Positions 47,361 to 59,849 of a stretch of DNA of 64,000 bases are shown one piece after another. Source of the DNA: Dasypus novemcinctus. Its lineage: Eukaryota > Chordata > Mammalia > Cingulata > Dasypodidae. Within the stretch, counting starts at the first letter, position 1. The number at the start of each line of letters is the position of its first letter. The stretch spans positions 89,985,675 through 90,049,674 of the forward strand of contig NC_080683.1 in NCBI RefSeq assembly GCF_030445035.2, in the 5' to 3' direction. Made by a program: the position numbers and the translations under genes. Under the pieces are notes generated by a model. That model was given only the letters and a program-made list of their open reading frames with translations. It was not told where the DNA came from and searched no databases.

Positions 47361-47839
47361 ATCAGGACCCAAGAACATCAAGACCACTGCAGACAAGAGA
47401 GCTTTGTATTCAAAGAGTAATCTAACAATGGCATGCATGTTTTACTAATTAGGTTCAACATTTAGCTGTTAAATGAATGAATTAGAGAATCAATCATAAT
47501 GGTACTTCTCCAAGAAAAAAAAAATTTATAATTTTCTACTGTCTGGAAAAGAAAACACAAGCTTTTTGCTTTATCATTAGAGAGTTCCACCATTTGAGCA
47601 ACCACTCCCACTCCCATTTCAGGCTTAATTCCTATCAATATCTTCTCCACCAAGGAGGTATGATAGATAGCCTCCAGAGTCAGGCCTGCTCTTCTCTGTG
47701 ACCTTCCTAGAATGACCTCTTTAAGGGCTGGTGTGATATTAAATTATAGGGTGTGAATTTAGCACAGGATTTGTCATACAGTAAGTTCAATAAATTTTAG
47801 CTATCAATATTACTTCCAGGCCAAGGACAAAATAATAAT
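47361..47839. other. Intergenic sequence, with a short L2/MIR-type tail
   Basis: ttagcacaggatttgtcatacagtaagttcaataaattttagctatc at about 47758-47810 resembles the common 3' tail of MIR/L2. The remainder is unassigned. Confidence 0.4.
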
Positions 47840-48040
47840 AGCTACCCCTTATAAAATCCTTACTTTATGGCTACCAGTCATTGTATAAAGTGTATTATTT
47901 CATTGAATCCTCATAGCAGTTACTATGAAAAAAGGGGCTGAGACTCTGAAAGGTTAAGTCATTTTCACAAGACCAAATATCCAGAAAATGGTAGAGCTGG
48001 GATTGACAGGCAATTTGATGCCAAAGCTCACCTTCTTTAT
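47840..48040 (-). mobile_element. MIR SINE, reverse orientation
   Basis: Complement of MIR: ataatagctaccccttataaaatcc, cattgaatcctcatagcagttactatg, ggggctgagactctgaaaggttaagtcattttcacaagacc and ggtagagctgggattgacaggc. Confidence 0.8.
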
Positions 48041-48308
48041 CAGTATATCTCCCCAATTCACAGTATGCAGTTGGGCTTTCTCCTTCCATCATATAAACAA
48101 CCATTTCTCTAATATAGCATGCACTGTCACAACTCCATTTGTTCACTCCAACCCTATCTAAATTATCTTTCTTCTCCTTTTTCTGAAAGGCAAAATTCTA
48201 TTCAAGCTTCGAGGCCATCTCAACGTCATTTTCCTGTAATGAAGCAGGCTAGATAGGGAATCAATAGATTAATCTGGAACCTGGCAAAAGTCCATGTGAA
48301 CATCAATA

Positions 48309-48314
48309 CCCCAA
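48309..48314. repeat. Left target-site duplication (ccccaa) of 833-bp LTR
   Basis: An exact match to 49148-49153. Copy A of LTR X has the single, unduplicated site (ccccaagatgg on its minus strand), which confirms the insertion point independently. Confidence 0.92.
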
Positions 48315-48539
48315 TGCTGGCGGGCGGTGGTGCCGCCGGTACAGATGTTGATTTCACTTTCTCCGCCACCGCTGCTGCGGTAGCTGCTGGAAGCCTTCCT
48401 CGCACCGCCTTCGCGAGCCCTGGGCTGTCGACACACCTCACCAGCCATGCGCCGGGGACTGCTGGCTGGGGCTGCTAGTCAGCGAAGGGGGACCGTGCTA
48501 CAAACTCACGCAAGCCACTGGCCAGGAGAAGTAGACAGC

Positions 48540-48545
48540 TTTATT
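48540..48545 (-). terminator. Poly(A) signal of 833-bp LTR
   Basis: Minus-strand AATAAA in CAATAAAGC, placed in the predicted R region. A GT-rich stretch (ggcttgcgtgagtttgtagc) follows. Confidence 0.7.
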
Positions 48546-48624
48546 GGCAGAAGCCGGGGAGCCAGGGCACGTGGGCTTATGCGCGATCTGCGAGCGAGTC
48601 CGGGGAGGGGGTAGTGGACGGGAG

Positions 48625-48631
48625 TTATATA
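48625..48631 (-). promoter_or_regulatory. TATA box of 833-bp LTR
   Basis: Minus-strand TATATAA, about 20-30 bases downstream of a CCAATCAG box and about 80 bases upstream of the AATAAA. This is a conventional U3-R layout, unlike the 1-kb LTR family. Confidence 0.7.
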
Positions 48632-49147
48632 GGTTGAACGCAGAAACATTATCTGATTGGTTGGGACAGCAATATGTCTATATATGGTAAGACAAAATAG
48701 CGGAAGGAGATGAAATGGCGGCGCGGCGCATGCACACTGTCCTCGCCCCGTGACTCAGCGCTTTAAAGACCATCCCTGAGTTTACTCAAGGGCACGTGGG
48801 GGCTAGAGTTTACTCATAGTCCCGTGTCTTGTAGCGCAAGTCTCATGGTTTGGACGACTGCACTGTCGGGCCTTCCCTCATCTCCCCCCTTTTTATTAAA
48901 TAAAGCAGTTGAATTAGTTGTATTTTGGTGAGGGAGGTGTGGAGAGGTTTTTTTTGTTTTTTGTGGGGTGGGGGTGTCGTTGGTGTTGTTGGTGTCGTTG
49001 AGCGTCAGCGCTGCCAGCTGCTGAGTTGGAGGAGTCGACGTGGTGTTGGTCGGTGTGGTGTTGGTGGTCATTGGCTTGAACTGGAGCAGGTCGGACGAGC
49101 CATGCAGGAACCCAAATCGGTTGATCAGCAGATTCTGGAAAGACACA

Positions 49148-49153
49148 CCCCAA
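49148..49153. repeat. Right target-site duplication (ccccaa) of 833-bp LTR
   Basis: Partner of 48309-48314, identical. Confidence 0.92.
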
Positions 49154-49959
49154 GATGGCTGCTGGAAGACCCTCATGAGATTCTCCCATGCAGAATAGGA
49201 TTTCCTCTGGAAGCCATATTCCCCAAGGACCTTGCCATTGGTCCTCCGGGGGATTGATGGGTGGGGTAATCAAAACAGCAAACAGCTGGGACTCCTCCCA
49301 TGCCATTAGCAAAGGGGTGGAATAATTTGTGGTTTAAAAAGCAAGCAAGAAGCCAAATCAGTCTTCATGCCTTCACTCTGTCCCTGTGCCTGTTCATGGC
49401 CTATTCTGGTCTTCTTCACCCCTGCTTTATCAATACACAAGCGAACCTGGGGATTTATAATCTAAAATGGGAAATGGTATTCTGTAAATCAGCTGTCTTT
49501 ATCACTTTGCAGCCCTTTCCTCTCTACCTGGGACCCATGCTCTGTTATTTTCTCCCATTTCTCTTCCCTCCCTACCTTATTAAATAACTGGCCTAATCAA
49601 TGTGGCTTGCTCTTGAAATTCAGTTCTTGCAGCTTAGTCAAGAACCTAGACAAAATCCAGTAACACAATTGCCCACTCTTCCTCTAAATGTATAACTCTA
49701 TTTTAACTGTTAACAAATCACTTTGTTCATAAATTAATAAAAACATGCTTTTCACTGTTTTATTTCTCTGTCTATGCAAATTTCTCTCTCCTGTTCAGCT
49801 CTGACATTTTCAAAGTGCAGAAAAGGGTTGTATTCATCTTTGCATCCCATGCTACTAGTAGAAGACTAGGAACATAAATATATGCTCGGTGAATTTATAT
49901 TGACATGAAAATTAACTTAATATGGATCTGCACAAGTTGCTTCTGTTTACAAATACATA

Positions 49960-50145
49960 TTCACACACATGCATATACACATACACATATGCTCTAGTGT
50001 ACAAAGATGTGTGCATACATATCACAATCATCAACACAACACATACAGATATATCCATACACATGCAAAACATGCATTGCAAAAGTACACACATGTGTAT
50101 ATGCACACACACGTGCACATCTGTGTACACAAATGTACACAGAGG
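49960..50145. repeat. CA/CATA-rich low-complexity block
   Basis: An imperfect mixture of acacat, gcatacac and acacacac units over about 185 bases. It generates frames on both strands that look long but are repetitive. Confidence 0.8.
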
Positions 50146-52278
50146 TTAATTCTGCTTTTGTTTTGTTGCTAATGTTTAGAAAATGAAATATTGAGAGAAG
50201 AATAAGTTAAAAATGACTGCAAATGAACTTAGTCTCTTTGTTTGTCTTTTGAAACAATGAATATAATTTGTATATTTAATTTTAATAAGAAACAATAGCT
50301 GAAGGGATATTTTTGTTAGTTTATTTTCCAGTTTTTACTATATAAGTGTATTTCAAAATAAAGATGACCTTAGTTTTTGGTACTGGGAACTATCACACCA
50401 CACACACATACATGTTCACTCATATATTTTGTAAAGAAAAACAAAATATTAAGAATTCAGACCAAGGTCTTCATGAAAAGATCACATCAGAGGCTATAAA
50501 TGCCCATAATTTGAAACAACCTATTTGGAATTTAAATTTTCTGTCCTAGTAAGAAATCATAAATTTCTAGAATAGTTTATTTTATGATCTGAACTTTTAA
50601 GGCAACAAAACTACCAGTAGAAGATATTTTAAAGAACTAAACAGACCCTTTCACCCTTTCAAAGCAAATAAAGAACTACCAAAGTAGGAAGGGGATGCTG
50701 CATTATCATTAAAATTTTAACACAGCAGATTATAAACAATGAAGCATACAATGGTAAATATAAAGATAATACTGCCCCAGATTGCTGATGGTGTTACTAA
50801 ATCACCAGAGCTTAACCTCCAGGTTAGGATGTATCAGGGAGCCCACGAGGGAATTGTAGCCCCATTACACAGAGCCAAGTGTGCATTACTGTCTGTGGGG
50901 GTTATAAAAGTCTCGTGTGGTCTGTACTCCATTAGATAAGGATATTAAACCCACAGATCAATAAGAAACTACGAAGCGATTATGGTCATTGGCAGTTAAA
51001 ATAGCCGAAAACACTCACTTGTGTCCACAAAGAGAGGAAGAGTATTTTAGTATCTCTGGACCTCAGATGTGGCTGCTTTCTAAATCCTTCTGATTGAGGT
51101 TTCACCTCCTCTGTCATTAGGAAGCAACGCGTACATTTGCACACTCTGCCTGCTGCCTGCAACATGAGTGCTTGAAGTGGTGATGTCAAATGGGCCTGAT
51201 TCATGTCGGTTTAAAAGAGCCTAGTAATTTCAGATCTTGTAATGGGGTTTTCATTCTTCTAGCTACATAATGCATGCAAACATTATCCTGATGCCTTTTA
51301 AAAAGTTGTCAAAATGCACGGGGAGAACCAAATATATTATATGTTTGCCTCCCTTGGATTGCAGCAGGGTGAAGAGTGGCACGGAGAGATTTCAACTGTG
51401 TATAATTATAAGTAGCTCTACAGCTGAAGAGCTATTGTAATGCCACAGCGTGTGGTGTCTGGAAAAGAATATGGATAACTGTGCAGCACAGCCTTGTTGC
51501 CTAATATATTAAACATATATTCACACACACCCCATGATATCAGCACTACACCCCTATCAACCTACACATGAGAAAATGGAAGTAGCATTTTACCCAAATT
51601 CCCACCTACTTGTGGCTCCCTCCAAGGCTGCCCTGTCCTCCAAAAGAGCAGGGAGGGAGGGATTAAGGTACATATTTCTCTGTCAGTCTGCTCCACCAAT
51701 TTCCATCTGGTCTTAACAGTGACATTTGATGAAGCAGAACTATAAATCTGTCAAAAAGCAATTAGCCTTCACATGCCTATTGTGTGTTTTCACAGTGGAC
51801 TGTACTGAGAAGAACAGCTCTGGAGAAATCCAACCCACTCCTGGATGAGACCACTGAGTCAGAACACTGTCATGGGGACTTGCACACTTTGGCATTTCCC
51901 AACTCCCCAAAAGCTTCTTGAAGATGGGAGAAGGGAGGCTGGCCTGTTTCCCTTTCCTCTTTTCATCCCACTCTCATGCTACTAGGTATTTGGTAGACTT
52001 GTAGCCTCCAAGAAATATGCAATCATGTGGACACGTGTGACCTGATCAATCTCTTGATCCCTGTACTCAGAAAGCCTGAACTTGGTTTAATACTCTACTA
52101 TCATCATCTTGAAAGTCTTAATAATATCTGAACAAGGGGTCCCTCATTTCTTTTTGCCTTGGACCCTACAAATGATGTTGCTGATCCTACCTGCAGCCAT
52201 CATTCCTCATACACTTTCATCAGATCTGTAAGGTCTCTGTTCTCAGCCACCTCAAAGCTGACAGGCAAACTAATAGCC

Positions 52279-52307
52279 TGGTGTGTGTGTGTTTGTGTGT
52301 GTGTGTT
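52279..52307. repeat. (TG)n microsatellite with one interruption
   Basis: About fourteen TG units with one TTTG. Confidence 0.95.
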
Positions 52308-52569
52308 GGGGGACATGCTGGAGCAGAAGGCACGTCTTACCCTTGAATCCTGTCTATGTGCTACAGCTTAACAAACTTCTTCCACAGACCTTCTCTTATG
52401 CCGTTAACTATTAGTGGGACCCTTGATTTCATCTGCTTCCCCTAATACATCTCCTTATTAGTCTTTCAATAAATATATCATCTTTGAAAATTGTCAGAAA
52501 CTATTGACCTGGGGATAATATGCTCAAATGAACATCCACTTCCTGATGAACTTCTTCCCTCCTTTCCTT

Positions 52570-52735
52570 AGTTGCCAATATCTGTGATCTTGGGCACAGT
52601 CCTTCACCTCTATAAGTCTTTGTTTCCTCATCTGCAAAGCAGAGATAAGCACAATTGCCTTAGGAGTCTTACAAAGTTTCAAAGAAGAGAAGATCTCTAA
52701 AGTACTCGACTTAGTAGCCAGCACAATGGACCCCA
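52570..52735 (+). mobile_element. MIR SINE
   Basis: ttgccaatatctgtgatcttgggcacagtccttcacctctataagtctttgtttcctcatctgcaaagcagagata follows the MIR core, ending agtagccagcacaat. Confidence 0.72.
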
Positions 52736-53442
52736 TCTTCTTCTTTCCTTCTCTTCCTCTATCCTTTCCTTCCTTCCTTTCTTTTGTTTTTTCTCTATGG
52801 AAATATTCTAGGATCATGGACATCTGGTGATTGATTTTACTCAAAGAGACCAAGATGCAGTCAGTGGGGGATATACCAGGACACTGATCAGGGTAGGGGA
52901 GTTTACTAGCAGATATCAGAGGGACTTATCCAAGTGGCTGGTGATGATGTACATTTGAAAGATGTCATGGTACTTGTTTCAGAGAATATCAAAAGTGTAT
53001 CATTTTCTTGAATATCTTATTATTGTCTTTTTATTGATTTTTTTCATCCATAAATAGCATGATATACTACCTTTTGTTCTTTCCCAAACTGACCTCTTGG
53101 TTTCAGAGTCCCTGCCTGCCTTCTCTATGTATCCTTTCCCAATTCTGACATGCTTTTGTTGGACAGTCTGGTCTCTGCCTTGATCTTCTCCAGCTCAGAT
53201 CCTTGGTGTGTTCCCAAATTTAGAATCAGAGGATCTGGAGTCTCATTCAATCCCCCATTCCTTAAATGCTTATTTGCTTCTAATACTAAAGGAAAGGTGG
53301 ATACAGGATGGTTTGGTACCTCAAACTCTATCTGGGACTCCAGTGATGCTCAGAGGGAAAGTGTTGAAGGTGCTCTCCTTTTTTAGTTTAACTGAGAGCA
53401 TGAAAGGTGACTGACAGGAGAAATTTACAAGAGCAAAGATGT

Positions 53443-53528
53443 TGCACTCCTATAGAGGTGCCTGGAACTCTTGTAAGTAGATCTTTGCACTCCTATAGAG
53501 GTGCCTGGAACTCTTGTAAGTGGATCTT
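53443..53528. repeat. 43-bp tandem duplication, two units
   Basis: The units at 53443-53485 and 53486-53528 differ at one base (gtaagtagatctt versus gtaagtggatctt). The match is too good for an old duplication. The origin looks like local replication slippage or a short segmental duplication. Confidence 0.93.
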
Positions 53529-56065
53529 TACCCTCCCCAGATATTAATGGTAGATTTAAAAAAAAAAAAAAGAACAGACAAGTCCACAAACAGCATTGAT
53601 GGGTGGTAGTGGGGAAGGCAGAGGGAGGGTGAAGGAAGAGAAACTTACAAAGTCCAAGAATTGTATCTCAATGCCCTGAAGACTTCTTTTCTAAAAAGAT
53701 TGAATTTATTTCACTATACCTTATGGAAATTCACTAAATCATAGAAAACCCATTGGCTTGGTTTTTTGAAGCTTATTTTTCTGATGAATATAAACCACAT
53801 CAAAATACCCCATGTATCTCCTGCAATATCAATTGCTAGAAAATGCAACAAACCAACTCAACAGCATCTGTGTGATGTTGCATTTTTTGATGCAACTTGT
53901 CGATTTTGCTTGCATTAAGAGTTCAATAAAGATTCTAACCAGAGTGGCTTCCATCCAGAGGAGGGGTTCAGGCTACTCATGACTGGTCAACAATGAAATA
54001 TGTGACTGATAATCTCAAACCTTATACTGCTCTTGTGCTAGAGATGACAAAAGTTCAGCTATTGGACATTTCTTTCAAAAATCATCACTTAAGTTTATTG
54101 CAATTTTTTCTTCGGGTCAGAAATAATATTATTTCACTCACAGTAGACAGAAACAAACCATGTCTCTTCTCAAGCTCTTAATTTGTATTAACTAAGATTT
54201 TTAAAGGAAATCTAAGGGCCTTTTACTGTGTAGGGAGTAATAGAAAAAAAGGCAATGTTCCAAAGATTTCAAAATAAGTCACAATACCAGATGTACTATT
54301 TCCTTGCTTAAGAGAAATTGACTTTGACTGCAAACATCATTTTTTGGATTAGAAAGTCTGAATTCCTACCTGTTCCTTTCACTGCTTCCTTTGAGACCGT
54401 GTTCTAATGGACTTAGATATTTAGTCCACTCGTTGGTGTTGGCAGTGTTGAGTTGCAGGTGTCATTTTAGAAGCCCCATTGCCTTTTAAAATCTCTTTGT
54501 CTGGGAGTTCTTACTTCATTAACTTCTGTCTGTGTGCCCATTATCCAAGGTATCACACCACATCCTTTCAGGAAAAAATCTCAGTTGTTCAGTTTCATGT
54601 TCACTAAATGGAAAACAAATGATCTACAATAGATGACATTGCCATCAAATAAAATGTCCAATCCTATATGATACCAGGTTTTCAGTATTAGAAGGTAAAA
54701 TACTTGCCAAGCAAATCTGGGGAGATTCTGTTATGTTTTTCTTCTTTTCAAAAAGTGCTCCATTAACTTCCAAACGCTCATGTTGGCCAGTGATAGGGGA
54801 TAATTCAGCAACAGACAAGAGAGGGAGTTTTCTGGTGACCGGGTAAAATGAAGGATGGGAGTCAAGCCCTACCCATGTGTCAAGACCTCACTAACTCACA
54901 AGCAAGGGAGTGTGACTGAAGTGGCTTAAACAAATGGACTGCCTAAATTAGTGCTATTAACCCATTTAGTTGGAAAATTTATTCAATGAATCCACATCTG
55001 ATGTCAATCTAAAAGTAAATGGTGAGTCTAGTTGTCCAGGAACACAGTGAGTCTGGTTTGGTAGCCAAATTAAATGAAATTGATTGAGAGATATGTACAT
55101 CTGTGTGTTCCTATGTGCTCATATGTAAAACACTAGAAATTGTGAAAGAAGAAATTCTATTTTTAAAACACCACAGTTTTCAAAGAGAAGCTAAAAGTAA
55201 CTTTTCATTGGGAACTGGAGATCATGTCTGAATATATCAAGGATATTAAAACTACACTACACTGTCCAGAAATTTTTTGTTTGCTAAGGGGGAAAACACA
55301 CACACAACTATTTAGGGCTACCATTTCCCATGAGAAACCTCCTTCATTAATACTAGATATTAAATATTTTAAATTAAGTTGCTAAAATTTTAAATGTCTA
55401 ATTTTCAAAATTGAGTGAATAGCAAGTATTTCAATATATATTATTGTCTACTTTATTATTACAAAATTATATTTTCTCCTAGAACAATACCACAAAGTAT
55501 CTCTGATAAGAAACCTCAAAGTTAATCCTCTTTCCTCTTCAGCTAAGTCTAGTACCTGAAGTAGAGATGTTAGTGTCACTCCTTCATTTGACCCTGAGTA
55601 GGCCTTGGTGAGTTTCTATACTTACTTGCCTCTCCTTTTTAGGAAAACCCTGCTAGTTCCTCCCATGAAAAAAATCCAGGTTCTTGCTTCCCTAAGCAGA
55701 CTGCATCTGGATTGTCTCCTCTTAGGGCTCTGGCGCCTGAGGAGGTCAAAGCCTTGACCTCTGAGGGGCCGCAGTCTTTGAAGGATGACTGAGCATATGG
55801 GCTGTCTCCAGGGCCCAGCAGGCTTAAAGACTGTGAAGTTGCTTTCCCACTAACAAACATAAATCCAGCTTTGACCTAATTTCCATTTTGTTCATTAATA
55901 TACATCCATGCATATATCTTTGAAATAATGCAAATTGAAGAACTATCTTATAATCGTGCACATTCCATAAGTCTTGGGAATTTCAATAATAATAGAGGAA
56001 CTTCATAATAAAAGAGGAACACCAATGTTTTTGCTAAATCATAGAGGCTATAAATACAAACAGAA
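53529..56065. other. Repeat-poor intergenic stretch
   Basis: An A-run lies at 53559-53571. No repeat family or gene was recognised in about 2.5 kb. The minus frame 55639-55860 (73 codons) has no domain and no supporting splice or homology signal. Confidence 0.4.
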
Positions 56066-56511
56066 ATGTCCCCCACAAAAGGTATGATCAGGTCCCAACC
56101 CCTGGTCCTGTGGGTATGGACCCATTGTAAATAAGACTGCTTCAGATGTTACTCCAGAAAAGGTGTGGAATCTGGTTGCCCTTTAATTCAGATGACTGGA
56201 GTCCTTTAGAAGCAGAGTGAAAGTCAGAAAGAGAGGGAAGCTATGGAGGGGCAGCCAGAAGCTGGAAGTCAACTGAACCTAGAACAGAAAAAAGACATGA
56301 TCATGTGTACTGCCATGTGACAAAAAAGCCAAGGACCAAGGATCACTGGCAGCCAATCCCAGAATGCCATAGTTTTGGGGAAGAAAGAATTGTCATGTTA
56401 CTATCTCCATTTTGAACTTCTCCCGGCCTCAAAACCATGAGCCAATTAATTCCTGTTGTTTACGCAACCTATTGCATGGTATTTGTTTCAGCAGCTAGGA
56501 ATTTCAAACAT
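56066..56511 (+). mobile_element. MLT1/MaLR-like LTR
   Basis: gtcccccacaaaaggtatgatcaggtcccaacccctgg, gactgcttcagatgttactcc, gaagtcaactgaacctagaac, actgccatgtgac, and the end cggcctcaaaaccatgagccaattaattcctgttgtttacgcaacctattgcatggtatttg all follow MaLR LTR order. Confidence 0.75.
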
Positions 56512-56920
56512 CAAGTCTTGATATCAGGTATCCCCTCATGCAATGAGAAGTGAACCTCATCTCTGTGCTACTGTTCCCAAACCTAATACCCTTTTCAGGA
56601 GAAAATATCAGACAAATTCAAATTGAGGGTCATTCACAAAATAACTGACCAATGTTTTTGAAATGCGTGGTCATGAAAAACAATGAAAGAAAGAGAACCT
56701 GTTACAGATCAAAGGAAACTAAACCTACATGATGACTAAATGCAATGTGTTATTTTGAACCAAAACCTGGAACAGAAAAAGGAAAGGAGAGGGAAAATGT
56801 GAGATCCAAATAGACTCCAGTTTAGTTAATAGTATTGTACCAATTTTGGTTTCTTAGTTTGCACAAATATACCATGACTGTTTTGCCAGTAGGGAAGCTG
56901 GCTGAAGAGTATATAGGAAC

Positions 56921-56936
56921 CTTCTGTACTATCTTT
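56921..56936. repeat. Left target-site duplication of RPS2 retrocopy
   Basis: cttctgtactatcttt, identical to 57865-57880. It may extend into the T-run. Confidence 0.92.
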
Positions 56937-57864
<928 letters not shown>

Positions 57865-57880
57865 CTTCTGTACTATCTTT
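57865..57880. repeat. Right target-site duplication of RPS2 retrocopy
   Basis: Partner of 56921-56936, identical over 16 bases. Confidence 0.92.
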
Positions 57881-57929
57881 GTGACATTTATGTAAAACTA
57901 AAATTATACGAAGGTAAGAAGTAGTTAAA

Positions 57930-58600
57930 CAAAAATTGAATATCCCTTTATATCTCTTGTAATAACAAAAATAAAATACTGGGTAATGCAAAGTGTTGGT
58001 GGGGATGTACAAATATGGAAACTCTTAGGCACTCCTGGTGGAATTTAAACTGATACAAGTAGTCTGGAGAGAAATATGGCATATGCTATGGTTGAACAAT
58101 TTCTCTCCTGAGTATCAGTACCAAAGAAATTCTCACATTGGTCCAAGACAAAAAATGTATGATTTTTGTATCAGTATTGTTTGTGGTAGTGGGTGCCTAT
58201 CACTGGACAACTTAATGGATTGACATCAAGGACTACTATGCTGTACTTACTAGAAGGAGCAGACTAATTGCACAGAAAGCAACACAAATGGATGTTAAAA
58301 CATAGTGCTGAATGAAATAAGACACAAAATAATATATACTGTGATTTAAACTACAGATATAATTTAGCATATCAAATTAATATACATTTTATAAGAACAC
58401 ATACAACCAAAAATGTAAGCATTAAGCACATCCATTTAATGTTTACACAAAACAAATTAGAATAAAGAGGAACACAAGGATTAAGGTACAGATATTCATG
58501 TCAATCAATCAATTAATCAAATGGCCTTGAGCAGGCCAATGATAATAATGATTCACAAAGTAATAAGTATGATTTACTCAACTTACCATGACAAAAATTT
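57930..58600 (+). mobile_element. L1 ORF2 C-terminal end and 3' UTR fragment
   Basis: gtgttggtggggatgtacaaatatggaaactc, gagaaatatggcatatgc, ctgagtatcagtaccaaagaaattctcacattggtcc, gtatcagtattgtttgtggtag, gtgctgaatgaaataagacac follow the C-terminal ORF2 segment of L1. It lies after a 3'-UTR on the same strand, so it belongs to a different L1 copy from the one at 56580. Confidence 0.65.
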
Positions 58601-58982
58601 TTGAAAATAGGCAAAATTATAAAAATCTAGGATATAATCTTTTATTTTTTGTCCTTATTTTTCTGTTTTTGTTTGTTTGTTTTTTTAATTTTAAAGAAAG
58701 CAAAACTAGGGTATGTAGACAATGTAATATAGGTTCAATTTTCACAGGGAAGTTTACTTAAAATTCCATTCAGAAGGTTCATACTCAGAGACATCACTTG
58801 ACCCTGCATCTAAAGTTTTGCAGATAAGCAGTTAGCTTTTAGCTTAAAATTTAAAAGCTATGCATGTGCTATTTTTAATGAATCCCAGTTTCATCTGTAT
58901 ATTTCAATTACCCAATGAATAACTGGCCCCCACATCTGGATAAGAGTATTCTAGAGTGAAATGTTTAATTTATACCATAGAT

Positions 58983-59693
58983 TGTCTAGTTTAGATTGCC
59001 TAAGGGCTGCCAGTGCAAAGTACCAGAAATCTGTTGGCTTTTGTAAAGGGGATTTATTTGGGATAAAGCTTACAGTTCCAAGGTCATGAAAACTGAGGCA
59101 CCATCTAGAGATGCTTTCTCACCAGTCGGCTACAGTATATCCTGGCATGGTGAAGTAAGAACATCACTGATTTCTGCCCAGGTTTCAGCCTACCCCTTTG
59201 GGCTCACCCATTCCTCTTGAGCTGTTCCATGGGCCCAGCCTCTTAGGGCTTGTGCTCCAGCAATTCCTGTACTTCTCTCTCTCTCCTGGCATAGGGCTTG
59301 CCTCTTAGGGCTTCCTACATCAGTCCCAGCTGTTACACTCTCTTCCCAAGTTCAACTGTAAGCTATCAGGCAAATGGCTCATCTCTCCCTGGTGCCTCAG
59401 CTGTCTGAGCCTCTCTTTTCTGTCCCATGGCCGGATCAAAAAATGGGAGCCCTCTCTCTTCTTGCCTGTGAGTGTCCATTTATATCAGACCAGCAGGGGG
59501 GTGGGGACTCAACTGAGTCATGCCTTACTGATGTAGGCTAATAAAAAGCCCTGCAACAATCTTATTAAGTAGTCTAGTCAAAGGCCCCTCAACTGATTTA
59601 ATACAATAAAAGGCTATCAAATCGGGAAGAATAGATTAGTTTACAAACATAATCTTTCTTTTTTTGGAATTCATAAAATATCATCAACTGCCA
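58983..59693 (-). mobile_element. MaLR/MST-like LTR, reverse orientation
   Basis: On the minus strand it begins TGGCAGTTGATGATATTTTATG and contains gaattccaaaaaaag, a gtccccacccccc block, a GA-rich stretch and aataaatccccttta. It ends with a caaaagccaacagatttctgg block. This is the same family as the two LTRs at 980-2134. An imperfect terminal duplication around catcaactgcc reappears at 59733, past an (AAAAC)n run (59704-59731). Confidence 0.7.
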
Positions 59694-59703
59694 ACCTGTC
59701 TCA

Positions 59704-59731
59704 CTCAAAAACAAAACAAAACAAAACAAAA
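59704..59731. repeat. (AAAAC)n simple repeat
   Basis: About five AAAAC units, bounded on each side by catcaactgcc-type sequence. Confidence 0.9.
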
Positions 59732-59849
59732 AACATCAACTGCCTTACCAGGGTTAAATCTGTGGTTTCAGGGCTCACCAACATAAGTCACCAAGTAGGT
59801 GGTGACTTCGGTGTTCTCTTTTGGTGATTAAAAGGAAAACTATGTGGGC

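Larger units (their letters stand above)
48315..49147 (-). mobile_element. Solo class II-type LTR (833 bp) in LTR X copy B
   Basis: On the minus strand it starts TGTGTCTTTCCAG and ends CCCGCCAGCA, between perfect 6-bp duplications. The 6-bp size fits betaretrovirus-like integration. The U3 has a low-complexity CCA/ACC-rich stretch (48990-49060). It also has CCAATCAG (about 48651-48658), a TATATAA box (48625-48631) and CAATAAAGC with AATAAA at 48540-48545. The 3' part is CpG-rich. It is unrelated in sequence to the 1-kb LTR at 3566. A polypurine run (AATAAAAAGGGGGGAGA followed by TGAGGG) lies inside it at 48881-48897. The frames 48814-49312 are low-complexity and run into flanking DNA. Confidence 0.85.
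48240..49665 (+). mobile_element. Unassigned LTR family X, copy B, split by an ERV
   Basis: Left part 48240-48314 (tgaagcaggctagatagggaatcaatag ...) and right part 49148-49665 (ccccaagatggctgctggaag ... gaacctagacaaaatccagtaaca) are collinear with the reverse complement of 40639-41260, once the intervening 833 bp is removed. The right part has the tttaaaaagcaagc TATA-like motif and attaaataactgg near the end. The frame 49300-49587 lies inside it. No flanking duplication is recognisable, so it is an old insertion. Confidence 0.7.
49666..52569. other. Repeat-poor intergenic stretch
   Basis: It contains a CA/TA-rich block (49960-50145), a weak L2-like tail at about 49800-49900, and a (TG)n tract at 52279-52307. 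No named interspersed repeat was otherwise recognised. The frames at 49912-50172 read through the CA-rich block. 50730-51500 has balanced composition and may be conserved non-coding DNA. Confidence 0.45.

Noticed and set aside
48814-49312. Thr/Asn/Pro-rich and Gln/His-rich frames as a U3-encoded viral accessory protein
   Set aside because: The frames start in flanking LTR X sequence outside the insertion and consist mainly of a trinucleotide-like low-complexity stretch. No family resemblance was seen.
49912-50172. Cys/His/Thr-rich frames on both strands
   Set aside because: They come from the CA/CATA-rich low-complexity block.
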